A DNA stretch of 64,000 bases from the NCBI RefSeq assembly GCF_900188115.1, contig NZ_FZNW01000009.1, positions 124,001-188,000 of the forward strand, written 5' to 3'. Each line of letters starts with the position of its first letter. The stretch's first letter is position 1. The translations under genes and the position numbers were made by a program. Below, in pieces: positions 13,212 to 20,230 of the stretch. Source of the DNA: Haloechinothrix alba (lineage in GTDB: Bacteria; Actinomycetota; Actinomycetes; Mycobacteriales; Pseudonocardiaceae). The notes under the pieces are model-generated. The model was not told the DNA's origin, did no database searches, and worked only from the letters and a program-made list of their open reading frames with translations.

Positions 13212-14231
13212 ATGGCGCAGCACGACGCCCCCGCCGGTGCACACGGGCGCGAGGACGGGGGTGCGCAACGCGCAGCACCCGAGCCACTCGGTCCCGAGTC
13301 GCTGACCTGGCGCTACTTCGGCGACTGGCGCGGCATCCTGCTCGCGCTGTGGGCGGGCTCGATGCAGAACATGCATCCGCAGCTCGGCGCGGGCGTCGAG
13401 GAGCACTCGCAGTTCTTCACCGAACGGTTCGCGCGGTTGTTCCGCTCGCTGTATCCGATCTACGGCGTGGTCTACGACGGCGATCGGGCCGCGACCACCG
13501 CCCGGGAGGTCCGCGGTTATCACACGGAGGTGAGCGGCGTCGATCGGCACGGCCGGCAGTACCATGCGCTCACCCCGGAGACGTACTACTGGGCACACGC
13601 CACCTTTTTCATGGGCATGATCGTGTTCCAGGACCGGCTGGGGGAGGGGCTGTCGGAGGAGGCCAAGCGCACGCTGTACGAGGAGAGCGTGCGGTGGTAC
13701 GGGCTGTACGGCATGAGCATGCGTCCCGTGCCTGCCGACTGGGACGAGTTCCGGCGCTACTGGGAGCACATGTGCACGAGCGTGCTCGAGGTCAACAACG
13801 CCACCCGCGACGTGCTGGACCTCGGTGAGCTGAGCAGGCCGCCCGCGTTGTGGTGGTTGCCCGAACGGTTGTGGCGGGTGCTGCGCCTGCCGGTGGCACG
13901 CGGGTTCACCTGGCTCACGGTGGGCCTGTACCACCCCGCGGTGCGTGAGCGGCTGGGTTACCGGTGGGGTCGCGGTGACGAGGTGGCTTTCCGGATTGTC
14001 GGCGCGGTGACCAGCGCCTGCTGGAAGCTGGTCCCGTTCGAGTGGCGGTACCACCCGCGCGCGAGGGCGGCGTGGCGACGGGCACGGCGCGCACAGACGG
14101 GTACCGGGACGGTGGAGACTCCTTACCGCAACCTGCCGCCCCGTGCCGAGCGGGACAGCCCGAAGCACTACTCCCCGCCTGTGGAGCCTGCCTCACGCGG
14201 GCCGTCGCGGCTCGTCCGGCGCCTTTTGTAA
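13212..14231 (+). CDS. Oxygenase MpaB family protein (DUF2236)
   Basis: A 339-residue protein of the MpaB/DUF2236 family, which includes heme-dependent enzymes such as latex-clearing protein relatives and a tRNA-like hydroxylase group. The family core is visible: REVRGYHTEVSGVDRHGRQYHA followed by ETYYWAHATFFMGM, where the conserved histidines and arginine are the likely heme-site residues. No signal peptide is seen. The ATG has GAGG 7 bases upstream. It is divergent from a TetR gene with an operator-like palindrome between. The following LLM oxidoreductase gene is 89 bases downstream on the same strand. The substrate is unknown. Confidence 0.82.
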   Translation: MAQHDAPAGAHGREDGGAQRAAPEPLGPESLTWRYFGDWRGILLALWAGSMQNMHPQLGAGVEEHSQFFTERFARLFRSLYPIYGVVYDGDRAATTAREVRGYHTEVSGVDRHGRQYHALTPETYYWAHATFFMGMIVFQDRLGEGLSEEAKRTLYEESVRWYGLYGMSMRPVPADWDEFRRYWEHMCTSVLEVNNATRDVLDLGELSRPPALWWLPERLWRVLRLPVARGFTWLTVGLYHPAVRERLGYRWGRGDEVAFRIVGAVTSACWKLVPFEWRYHPRARAAWRRARRAQTGTGTVETPYRNLPPRAERDSPKHYSPPVEPASRGPSRLVRRLL

Positions 14232-14244
14232 CGTGTTTCACGTT
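14230..14244. promoter_or_regulatory. AACGTG-TTT-CACGTT palindrome before the LLM oxidoreductase gene
   Basis: A perfect 15-base inverted repeat starts within the MpaB stop codon and ends 76 bases before the ATG at 14321. Six-base arms with a 3-base centre look like a regulator site. It is too short to be a persuasive terminator. The binding protein is unknown. Confidence 0.35.
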
Positions 14245-14320
14245 GTGTGGGGGTGCGTCTCGGCCCACGACGGGCGATGATGGCCCGTATCCGCCGGAGA
14301 CGTCACGTGAGCGAGGTGCG

Positions 14321-15346
14321 ATGAAACTCGGCTACCACATCGGGTACTGGTCCTCAGGTCCGCCGCACGGGGCATTGGAGACGATCCTGGAAGCCGAGAG
14401 GCTCGGCTTCGACTCGGTGTGGACCGCCGAGGCGTACGGCTCGGACGCGTTCACGCCGCTGGCATGGTGGGGGTCGTCGACCTCGACGGTGCGGCTCGGA
14501 ACCAACATCGTGCAGATGTCGGCGCGCACACCGACGGCGACGGCGATGAGCGCGCTGAGCCTGGACCACCTGTCCGGAGGGCGGTTCGTGCTCGGCCTCG
14601 GCGCCTCCGGGCCGCAGGTCGTGGAGGGCTGGTACGGCCGGCCGTACCCGCGCCCGCTGGCTCGCACGCGCGAGTACATCGACATCGTGCGGCAGGTGTT
14701 CGCCAGGGAGGCTCCGGTCACCTACGACGGCGACTTCTTCCAGCTTCCGTACCGGGGTGGGGCAGGGCTCGGTAAACCCCTGAAGCCGACCGTGCACCCG
14801 TTGCGTGCCGAGCTGCCGATCTACCTGGCTGCCGAGGGGCCGAAGAACGTCGCGCTGTCCGCCGAGATCGCCGACGGGTGGCTGCCCATGTTCTTCTCGC
14901 CGCGCAGCAACGAGTTCTACCGCGATGCGCTCGCGGAGGGCTTCGCCAGGCCGGGTGCGCGGCGTGGCTGGGAGGACTTCGAGGTCCCCGCCTCGGTCCC
15001 GCTGATCGTGGACGACGACGTCGAACAGTGCGCGGACCTCATCCGCCCCTCGCTCGCCCTCTACATCGGCGGTATGGGCGCCAAGCAGATGAACTTCCAC
15101 CGGGACGTCTTCGCGCGGCTGGGGTACGAGGAAACCGCGACCAAGGTGCAGGAGCTGTACCTCGCAGGCCACAAGAAGGACGCCGCCGCGGCGATCCCGA
15201 CCAAGCTCGTCGAGGACATCGCGCTGATCGGCCCACCGGCTAAGATCCGCGACGAGCTGCAAGCCTGGCGCGAGACGGTGGTGACCTCCCTGCTGCTGCG
15301 CGGCGACGCCTCGCTCCTGCGCAAGGCCGCCGAGATCGTCTCCTGA
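14321..15346 (+). CDS. LLM class flavin-dependent oxidoreductase, probably F420-dependent
   Basis: A 341-residue TIM-barrel protein of the luciferase-like (LLM) superfamily. It opens with MKLGYHIGYWSSG, then shows GFDSVWTAEAYGSDAFTPLA and LGTNIVQMSARTPTATAMSALSLDHLSGGRFVLGLG, with breaks omitted here, which are typical of F420-using members. The C-terminal part contains IADGWLPMFF and a nucleotide-loop region. Such enzymes transfer hydride between F420 and organic substrates; the particular reaction cannot be assigned. The ATG follows GAGGTGCG. It lies downstream of the MpaB gene, separated by 89 bases with a palindrome, so co-transcription is uncertain. Confidence 0.85.
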   Translation: MKLGYHIGYWSSGPPHGALETILEAERLGFDSVWTAEAYGSDAFTPLAWWGSSTSTVRLGTNIVQMSARTPTATAMSALSLDHLSGGRFVLGLGASGPQVVEGWYGRPYPRPLARTREYIDIVRQVFAREAPVTYDGDFFQLPYRGGAGLGKPLKPTVHPLRAELPIYLAAEGPKNVALSAEIADGWLPMFFSPRSNEFYRDALAEGFARPGARRGWEDFEVPASVPLIVDDDVEQCADLIRPSLALYIGGMGAKQMNFHRDVFARLGYEETATKVQELYLAGHKKDAAAAIPTKLVEDIALIGPPAKIRDELQAWRETVVTSLLLRGDASLLRKAAEIVS

Positions 15347-15363
15347 CGGCGAGGCGGGGACGC

Positions 15364-15418
15364 GGAGCCGAAGGACTACTTCGATACCTCTACTGCACCC
15401 GAGGCGCCCTTCGGCTCC
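15364..15418 (+). terminator. Long-loop hairpin after the LLM oxidoreductase gene
   Basis: GGAGCCGAAGG (15364-15374) and CCTTCGGCTCC (15408-15418) form a perfect 11-bp stem with a 33-base loop, 18 bases after the stop codon and before the CDF transporter start at 15446. It could end the upstream transcript. The long loop makes a regulatory leader for the transporter gene an alternative. Confidence 0.45.
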
Positions 15419-15445
15419 TCCCGGGCGCGGCTAGAGTGATCGACG

Positions 15446-16360
15446 ATGAGTCGCACGGGTAGCTCGGCAGGCCGGTTGATCCTGCTGTCGGTGTGGGCAG
15501 GGCTGTTCTGGGCCGTTCTGGCGATCGGGTGGGGCCTGGCCGTACGGTCCCAGATGATCGTCTTCGACGGTCTCTACTCGCTGATCAGTGTGTTGCTGTC
15601 CCTGCTGTCGCTGCTGAGTTTCCGGATCATCCGCAAGGGGCAGAGCAAGCGCTTCCCGTTCGGCCGTGACGCGCTGGAGCCGCTGACGATCATCGTCAAG
15701 GCCATCGCCATCGGGACACTGTGCGTCTACGCGCTGAGCGTCGCGGTGATGGAGCTGCTCACCGGTGGACGGGAGGTCAACACGGGCTGGGCCGTGGCCT
15801 ATGCCGCTGTCGCGACCGGGGGCTGTGCCGTTGTGGCCGCCTACCTCGGCCGCGAGCAGCGCGCGGTGCGTTCCGACCTGGTCCGCGCGGAGACCACCCA
15901 GTGGCTGATGGACACGGTGTTGAGCGCGGGCGTGCTCGCCGGGTTCATCGCGGCCGCGGTGCTCGAACGGACCGGCTACGAGCGGCTCGCGGCCTACGTC
16001 GACCCGGCGATGGTCGCACTGGTCTGCCTGCTGTTCCTGGCGATGCCGCTGCGCTTGCTGGTGCACGGCTTCCGCGAGGTCCTGTTCATGGCCCCACCGC
16101 GAGAGCTGGGCGAGCGGGTCCGGCGGTGCATCCGGCAGGTCCAGCGCCGGCACGGCTTCGACGACAGCTACCTGCGCAGCACGAAGGTGGATGGCCAGCT
16201 GGTGGTCGAGGTGGACTACATCGTCGGTGAGCACACCCCGGACCGCAGTGTCGAGGTGCTCGACGCGATCCGGCGGGAGATCACCGACGAGCTCAGCGAC
16301 CTCGACTACGAGCTGTGGCTCACGGTGTCGTTCACGACCGATCGCGCCTGGGCCGAGTGA
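15446..16360 (+). CDS. Cation diffusion facilitator family transporter
   Basis: A 304-residue inner-membrane protein with about six hydrophobic helices in the first 200 residues and a cytoplasmic C-terminal domain. That domain has the beta-alpha-beta composition of CDF dimerisation domains (STKVDGQLVVEVDYIVGEHTP, shortened). TM2 contains FDGLYSLIS and TM5 has ETTQWLMDTVLS. The paired Asp residues sit where CDF proteins bind the transported divalent metal. Metal specificity cannot be read, and the classical HxxxD zinc site is not obvious. It ends 27 bases from the convergent methyltransferase stop. Its location beside the zinc-starvation locus is suggestive but it has no Zur-like site of its own. 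Confidence 0.82.
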   Translation: MSRTGSSAGRLILLSVWAGLFWAVLAIGWGLAVRSQMIVFDGLYSLISVLLSLLSLLSFRIIRKGQSKRFPFGRDALEPLTIIVKAIAIGTLCVYALSVAVMELLTGGREVNTGWAVAYAAVATGGCAVVAAYLGREQRAVRSDLVRAETTQWLMDTVLSAGVLAGFIAAAVLERTGYERLAAYVDPAMVALVCLLFLAMPLRLLVHGFREVLFMAPPRELGERVRRCIRQVQRRHGFDDSYLRSTKVDGQLVVEVDYIVGEHTPDRSVEVLDAIRREITDELSDLDYELWLTVSFTTDRAWAE

Positions 16361-16387
16361 CCGTCTGCGCGAGCGAGGCGGGAGCGA

Positions 16388-17197
16388 TCATCCTGGGGTG
16401 TGGCCGACGGCGATGAGTGAGCTGGCATCGAGCTCGCGCATCCCGGCGCCGTGCATCCCGCGCTCGAAGTGGCGGCGGGCGTCGGACAGCTCGGCGGGGG
16501 AGAGCTGGTCGAGCAGGCCGCGCAGGGCAGCGCCGAGCAGCAGCGTCCACGCGTCGTCCGGGTGCAGGGGCTGCCGGTAGGTCGCCGTCTCGACGGTGAT
16601 CCGCTCGAGACCGAGGGATCCCATCCAGTCCCGGATCTTGCCCACGGTGTTGACCCGCTCGCTGAAGTTCGGGCGGGTGAACGACTCGGTGAGGTCCGGT
16701 CGCACCTCGCCGATCGCGTTGTTGGCGAGCGGGACGATCCGCTCCATGCCGCCTTCCAGCCACGTGGTCACCGCGAACCGTCCACCGGGTCGCAGCAGGG
16801 ATGTCAGGTGCCGGGACCCGGCGTCCATATCCGGGAAGAAGAACACCCCGTAGCAGCACTGGACCAGGTCGTAGGGCTCGGAAGGTTGCCAGGTGGTCAC
16901 GTCGCCGTTGACGAAGCGCAGGTGCGCCAGCTCGTGCCACTCGGCTTCCCGCCGTCCCTGGCGCAGCAGGTTCTCCGCGAGGTCGAGCGCGTCCACCGAA
17001 CCGTCCGGGCCCACTGCGCGGGCGGCCGGGAGCGCTGAGGCGCCCGATCCGCAGCAGGCGTCGAGGACCCGCTCACCCGGCTGCGGGCGCGACATGGCGG
17101 CCGTGATCTCGCCGAGCGGTCGCCACAGCCGCGGCGACCACGTGGCGAACTCGGCGTGGGCCGCGTGGAAGATCTCACCGGCTTCGGGCATGGTCAC
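16388..17197 (-). CDS. Class I SAM-dependent methyltransferase, coupled to the zinc-regulated L32 gene
   Basis: A 269-residue cytoplasmic methyltransferase. The SAM-binding motif I is VLDACCGSGASALPAA (about residues 44-59), followed by the acidic loop VDALDLAENLL and a motif IV region, YDLVQCCYGVFFFPD. The C-terminal half resembles small-molecule methyltransferases of the UbiE/Methyltransf_25 type rather than any known rRNA or ribosomal protein enzyme. The GTG at 17197 overlaps the TGA of the L32 gene (GTGA), so it appears to be the last gene of the left-hand zinc-starvation operon. An ATG two codons later is an alternative start. The substrate is unknown; a ribosomal or stress-linked target is only a guess from context. 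Confidence 0.82.
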   Translation of the reverse strand: MTMPEAGEIFHAAHAEFATWSPRLWRPLGEITAAMSRPQPGERVLDACCGSGASALPAARAVGPDGSVDALDLAENLLRQGRREAEWHELAHLRFVNGDVTTWQPSEPYDLVQCCYGVFFFPDMDAGSRHLTSLLRPGGRFAVTTWLEGGMERIVPLANNAIGEVRPDLTESFTRPNFSERVNTVGKIRDWMGSLGLERITVETATYRQPLHPDDAWTLLLGAALRGLLDQLSPAELSDARRHFERGMHGAGMRELDASSLIAVGHTPG

Positions 17198-17352
17198 CGG
17201 CCAATCGTGCGAAAGTATCTGACGAGCCTGCGTGGCACGAGCTTACGCTCACCGTCCACTGTGATGGGAACCAGCTCGGGAGTGCTCGATCTCCAGGTCG
17301 AACGCCGGTTGCGGGTGTTCGATCCGGACTTCTTGCGCTTGGGAACCGCCAT
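17194..17352 (-). CDS. rpmF: 50S ribosomal protein L32, cysteine-free (C-) paralogue
   Basis: A 52-residue basic protein starting MAVPKRKKSGSNTRNRRSTW, the L32 signature. It has no cysteine at all, whereas the zinc-binding form carries a C-terminal four-Cys ribbon. It is therefore the zinc-independent replacement made under zinc limitation. It lies 6 bases after the L31 stop, in the same transcript as the CobW-like gene and L31, and its stop overlaps the start of the methyltransferase gene. Confidence 0.93.
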   Translation of the reverse strand: MAVPKRKKSGSNTRNRRSTWRSSTPELVPITVDGERKLVPRRLVRYFRTIGR

Positions 17353-17358
17353 GATCGC

Positions 17359-17619
17359 TCACATCCTCCCGGCGCCGCGCGCGCCGTACCTGCGGCGGAA
17401 CTTCTCGACCTGGCCGGCGGTGTCGAGGATGCGGCCCGCACCGGTCCAGAACGGGTGCGACGCGGAACTGATGTCGACCGCGATGAGCGGGTAGGTATTG
17501 CCGTCGCTCCACTCGATGGTGCGTTCCGATGTCGCCGTCGAGCGGGTCACGAACATGTCGCCGGTCGAGGTGTCCTGAAAGACGACGGGGTGGTAGTCGG
17601 GGTGTATTCCGGGTTTCAC
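17359..17619 (-). CDS. rpmE2: 50S ribosomal protein L31 type B (zinc-independent)
   Basis: An 86-residue L31 protein starting at a GTG (17619) with AAGGAGA upstream. The typical type-B phrases [15 protein letters not shown] and [10 protein letters not shown] are present. The CxxC pair of zinc-binding L31 is absent; the protein contains no cysteine. It replaces the zinc form when zinc is scarce. It sits 11 bases after the CobW-like gene and 6 bases before L32 in one operon, downstream of the Zur-like box. Confidence 0.95.
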   Translation of the reverse strand: MKPGIHPDYHPVVFQDTSTGDMFVTRSTATSERTIEWSDGNTYPLIAVDISSASHPFWTGAGRILDTAGQVEKFRRRYGARGAGRM

Positions 17620-17630
17620 GGTTGGTCTCC

Positions 17631-18890
17631 TTACTGGTTCGGCCCGGTTTCCTCTTGGTTCCTGGCGGTGCCTGCCTCCGAGTGCCCGTCGGGTACCTCG
17701 ACCTCCTCGCAGGGGTCTTCGTGCCAGTCGCCGAACGGGTCCGGGTATGTGGCCCACACCGCGGGGCCTGCCGCGATCTCCTCATCTGTCAGCAGCGCTC
17801 GGGTCAGTGCGGAGGTGATCTCGTCCGGGGGTGTGCGGTGCGTGGTGATCACGAGTTCCTGGGCGCGGTCTCCGAAACGCGGGTGCCAGCGCAGCCAGGC
17901 CATGGCCCGCCGTTCGTCCGAGACGTCGTCCCAGTCGGGGCCGTCCTCGCCCGCGATCCAGCCGCCCGCGTGTCCGACTCCCATGCCACCACCGGCAGAC
18001 TCCATCCACAGCGCCGCGTCCGGCCGGCTGGCCACCCAGGCGCGTCCCGTTGTCCGCACCACCCCGTCGAGCAGCACGTCGATCGCCTCGTGCAACCGCT
18101 CGGGATGGAACGGCCGCGGGTCGGTGAACAGCACCGTAGCGACCCCGGAGTCCACCTCCAGCGGCGGCTGTCCGCGCAGTACGGGGCCGTGCATGTCGGT
18201 GAGCCTGCCACGGCGCGCGTCGCCGGGGACCGTGGATACCGCGGACGTTCCGCGCACCTCGCCCAGCGGGAGCCGCGGCACGCCGGGTGCGAGCCGGTCC
18301 AGCACGGCGTCGGTCCGGGCAGCCGTCCAGGTGTCCGGTGCCTGGCCCGCGCACACCAGAACGTCGGCGAACTCCACCTGCGTGGCAGCGAGCTGCGCGA
18401 CAGTGCGCTCGTCCTCCGGGCTCGCCTGCATGCCCCGGTCACAGAGCAGGTCCTCGCCCGTGACGTCGTCGAACCAGGATGCCAGGTCGACGGTGGCGAG
18501 TACGCCTTCCACCTCGACGAGATCGCCCGCGGCCCGGCCGTTCACCAGTACGTTCGCGATCGCGTAGCAGACCGGTTCCGGTTCCATCGCCTCGTCCAGC
18601 CGTACGACGATCCGGGCGACCCCGGGGTCGCCCGCGAGCGTGCACAGCAGCGGGAGCAGGTCCTCGCGCATGGTGCAGGACACGCAGCCGTGCGCGAGCT
18701 CCAGTGCGGTGAGCTCGTCGCGCGCACCGCACTGGACCCTGCGCCGCACCACGCCTTCGGTGATGCTGCGCAGGTCGTGGTGGATCACCACGGTGCCCGG
18801 TACGGTGCGCAGCTCGGCGCCTAGGTCGACGGAGGCCGCGGGGGAGATTCCGGTGATGAGGACGACGGGCGTACGGGGCTGTTCAGGCAC
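17631..18890 (-). CDS. mrf: CobW-like protein, homologue of the mycobacterial ribosome-hibernation recruitment factor Mrf (Rv0106-like)
   Basis: A 419-residue protein of the CobW/P47K family. It carries [17 protein letters not shown], the family's Cys motif in the form CxxC, and a CobW C-terminal region with [18 protein letters not shown] and [14 protein letters not shown]. The phrase [10 protein letters not shown] near the end also recalls Rv0106. The expected P-loop (GxxGxGKT) after the first beta strand is replaced by [10 protein letters not shown], so GTP binding may be lost. In mycobacteria the Rv0106/MSMEG_6069 protein recruits the hibernation factor to C- ribosomes under zinc starvation; that this copy does so is inference. 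The GTG at 18890 has GGAG 8-9 bases upstream. It is first in the leftward zinc operon. Confidence 0.75.
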   Translation of the reverse strand: MPEQPRTPVVLITGISPAASVDLGAELRTVPGTVVIHHDLRSITEGVVRRRVQCGARDELTALELAHGCVSCTMREDLLPLLCTLAGDPGVARIVVRLDEAMEPEPVCYAIANVLVNGRAAGDLVEVEGVLATVDLASWFDDVTGEDLLCDRGMQASPEDERTVAQLAATQVEFADVLVCAGQAPDTWTAARTDAVLDRLAPGVPRLPLGEVRGTSAVSTVPGDARRGRLTDMHGPVLRGQPPLEVDSGVATVLFTDPRPFHPERLHEAIDVLLDGVVRTTGRAWVASRPDAALWMESAGGGMGVGHAGGWIAGEDGPDWDDVSDERRAMAWLRWHPRFGDRAQELVITTHRTPPDEITSALTRALLTDEEIAAGPAVWATYPDPFGDWHEDPCEEVEVPDGHSEAGTARNQEETGPNQ

Positions 18891-18971
18891 TGATCGCACT
18901 CCGGTTGATGGTGGGACGCGTTGCTCGGCGAACGGACATGCCGGCCCTCGTCCGCAACCGGCATGGCATGT

Positions 18972-19001
18972 AGAATAATTGAAAACGAATGTCGATTGCA
19001 A
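18972..19001 (-). promoter_or_regulatory. Leftward promoter with embedded Zur-like operator (18977-18997)
   Basis: On the minus strand TTGCAA (18996-19001) and TATTCT (18972-18977) are 18 bases apart and suit -35 and -10 boxes for the CobW-L31-L32-methyltransferase operon. Between them lies AATTGAAAAC-G-AATGTCGATT (18977-18997), an A/T-rich pseudo-palindrome of the pattern AATnGAnA...TnTCnATT. It resembles actinobacterial Zur boxes (TGAAAA...TTTTCA type). On the plus strand TAGAAT (18971-18976) could be the -10 of the L28 operon, so one site could silence both directions. Confidence 0.65.
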
Positions 19002-19014
19002 TAAAGGAGGGGTC

Positions 19015-19269
19015 GTGTCGGCCGTGTGTCAGGTCACCGGGCGCCGTCCCGGGTACGGAAAGCGGGTGTCGCACTCGCACAGGCGCACATCGCGGCGCTG
19101 GGAACCGAATATCCAGTCGCGCAGGTTCTGGCTGCCGAGCGAAGGCAGGTGGGTGCGCCTTCGGGTCTCTGTCAAGGGCATGCGAACCATCGACAAACGC
19201 GGTATCGAGGCTGTCGTGAACGGGCTTCGCGCGCGGGGGATGAAGGTCGCGCGGGGGATGAAGGTGTAG
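19015..19269 (+). CDS. rpmB: 50S ribosomal protein L28, zinc-independent paralogue
   Basis: An 84-residue basic protein, [20 protein letters not shown] onwards, a clear L28. The zinc form has CxxC pairs; here CQVT keeps only the first Cys and the second pair is lost, marking it as a C- form. The GTG at 19015 follows AAAGGAGGGGTC, a strong ribosome-binding site. It opens the rightward operon L28-L33-S14-S18 in which consecutive genes overlap or nearly touch. The C-terminus ends [12 protein letters not shown] because of an 18-base in-frame tandem duplication (about 19233-19268). Confidence 0.94.
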   Translation: MSAVCQVTGRRPGYGKRVSHSHRRTSRRWEPNIQSRRFWLPSEGRWVRLRVSVKGMRTIDKRGIEAVVNGLRARGMKVARGMKV

Positions 19270-19433
19270 TGGCACGGGATGTCGTACGCCCACTGGTCAG
19301 GATGCGCTCCGTCGCCGGTACCGGGGTCACCTATGTCACGAGGAAGAACCGCCGCAACGACCCGAACCGCCTGGTGTTGCGCAAGTACGACCCGGTGGTG
19401 CGCCGGCACGTGGAGCTCCGGGAGGAGCGCTGA
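19269..19433 (+). CDS. rpmG: 50S ribosomal protein L33, zinc-independent paralogue
   Basis: A 54-residue protein, [20 protein letters not shown] onwards, with the L33 core [20 protein letters not shown]. Zinc-binding L33 has four cysteines; this one has none. Its GTG shares one base with the L28 stop (TAGTG), and its TGA shares a base with the S14 ATG, so the operon is translated as a coupled series. It is expected to be made only when zinc is limiting. Confidence 0.95.
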   Translation: MARDVVRPLVRMRSVAGTGVTYVTRKNRRNDPNRLVLRKYDPVVRRHVELREER

Positions 19434-19738
19434 TGACCAAGAAGTCGACGATCGCCAAGGACGCCGAGCGCAGACTGATCGTGGCGCGGCACGCGGCGCG
19501 CCACGCCGGGCTCAAGGCCGTGGTCGTCTCGCCCCGGTCCACCCCGGAGGAGAAAGCCGAAGCCTCGGCGGCGCTACAGCGGATGTCGCGGGATGCCGGC
19601 CCGACGCGGTTGCGCGACCGCGATGTGATGGACGGCCGGCCGCTGGGACATCTCCGGGCGTTCGGTCTCTCCCGCATCCGCGTGCGTGAGATGGCCCACC
19701 GCGGGGAGCGGCCCGGCGTGAGCGGGTCGAGCTGGTGA
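19433..19738 (+). CDS. rpsN: 30S ribosomal protein S14, zinc-independent paralogue
   Basis: A 101-residue S14, the long form without the zinc-binding CxxC pairs of type-Z S14 (61 residues); it has no cysteine. The conserved tail [21 protein letters not shown] is cut here to family motif RIRVREMA, which binds 16S rRNA near the decoding head. The ATG overlaps the L33 stop by one base. It belongs to the Zur-type alternative ribosomal protein operon. Confidence 0.95.
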   Translation: MTKKSTIAKDAERRLIVARHAARHAGLKAVVVSPRSTPEEKAEASAALQRMSRDAGPTRLRDRDVMDGRPLGHLRAFGLSRIRVREMAHRGERPGVSGSSW

Positions 19739-19752
19739 GAAAGGTGACATCG

Positions 19753-19986
19753 ATGCGGGAACGCAAGCCGGACAGGCGCAAGCGCAACGTACTGAACGAG
19801 CGAGGGGTAACGCGTGTCGACTGGAAGGACACCGAGCTGCTGCGGACGTTCATCTCCGATCGCGGCAAGATCCGGGCACGCAGGGTCACCGGGTTGACGC
19901 CACAGCAGCAGAAGCAGGTAGCTGCGGCGATCAAGAACGCCAGGGAGATGGCGCTGCTGCCGTACCCGGCAGCCCGGAAGGGTTAG
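19753..19986 (+). CDS. rpsR: 30S ribosomal protein S18, zinc-independent paralogue
   Basis: A 77-residue S18 with the family core [19 protein letters not shown] and [17 protein letters not shown]. It contains no cysteine, in line with the other members of this operon. The ATG at 19753 has AGAAAGGTG about 8 bases upstream. A GTG at 19735 that overlaps the S14 stop (GTGA) would add six residues and is a fair alternative. It is the last gene of the rightward operon; a strong inverted repeat begins 13 bases after its stop. Confidence 0.93.
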   Translation: MRERKPDRRKRNVLNERGVTRVDWKDTELLRTFISDRGKIRARRVTGLTPQQQKQVAAAIKNAREMALLPYPAARKG

Positions 19987-19998
19987 TCACCTGTCCCT

Positions 19999-20065
19999 GG
20001 TGTGGGAGCAGAATGTGACATTGCGTTCCATAGAAGAACCAAATGTCACATTCGGCTACCACACC
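19999..20065. repeat. Large imperfect inverted repeat after the zinc-independent ribosomal operon
   Basis: Two 24-base arms (19999-20022 and 20042-20065) pair at 22 of 24 positions around a 19-base loop. The core GAATGTGACATT/AATGTCACATTC is a perfect 12-bp stem, and outer GGTGTGG/CCACACC adds seven more pairs. It could be the operon's terminator, although no T tract follows, or a remnant of a small palindromic mobile repeat. It also lies upstream of the siroheme synthase gene (start 20231) and might fold in its leader. Confidence 0.7.
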
Positions 20066-20230
20066 GATGCGGGGATCCCGGCGAGCGCGACCAAAGACCG
20101 CGGCAACGGACCGCGGCCACGGACGACGGCGGATCGTCCGAGATGCCGGTTTTGGCGGAGGGCCGGGTCAGCGGGCCCGCCGAACACCCTGGCGGCGCGG
20201 TGCACTGGATCACCCTGCATGCTTGTACGC

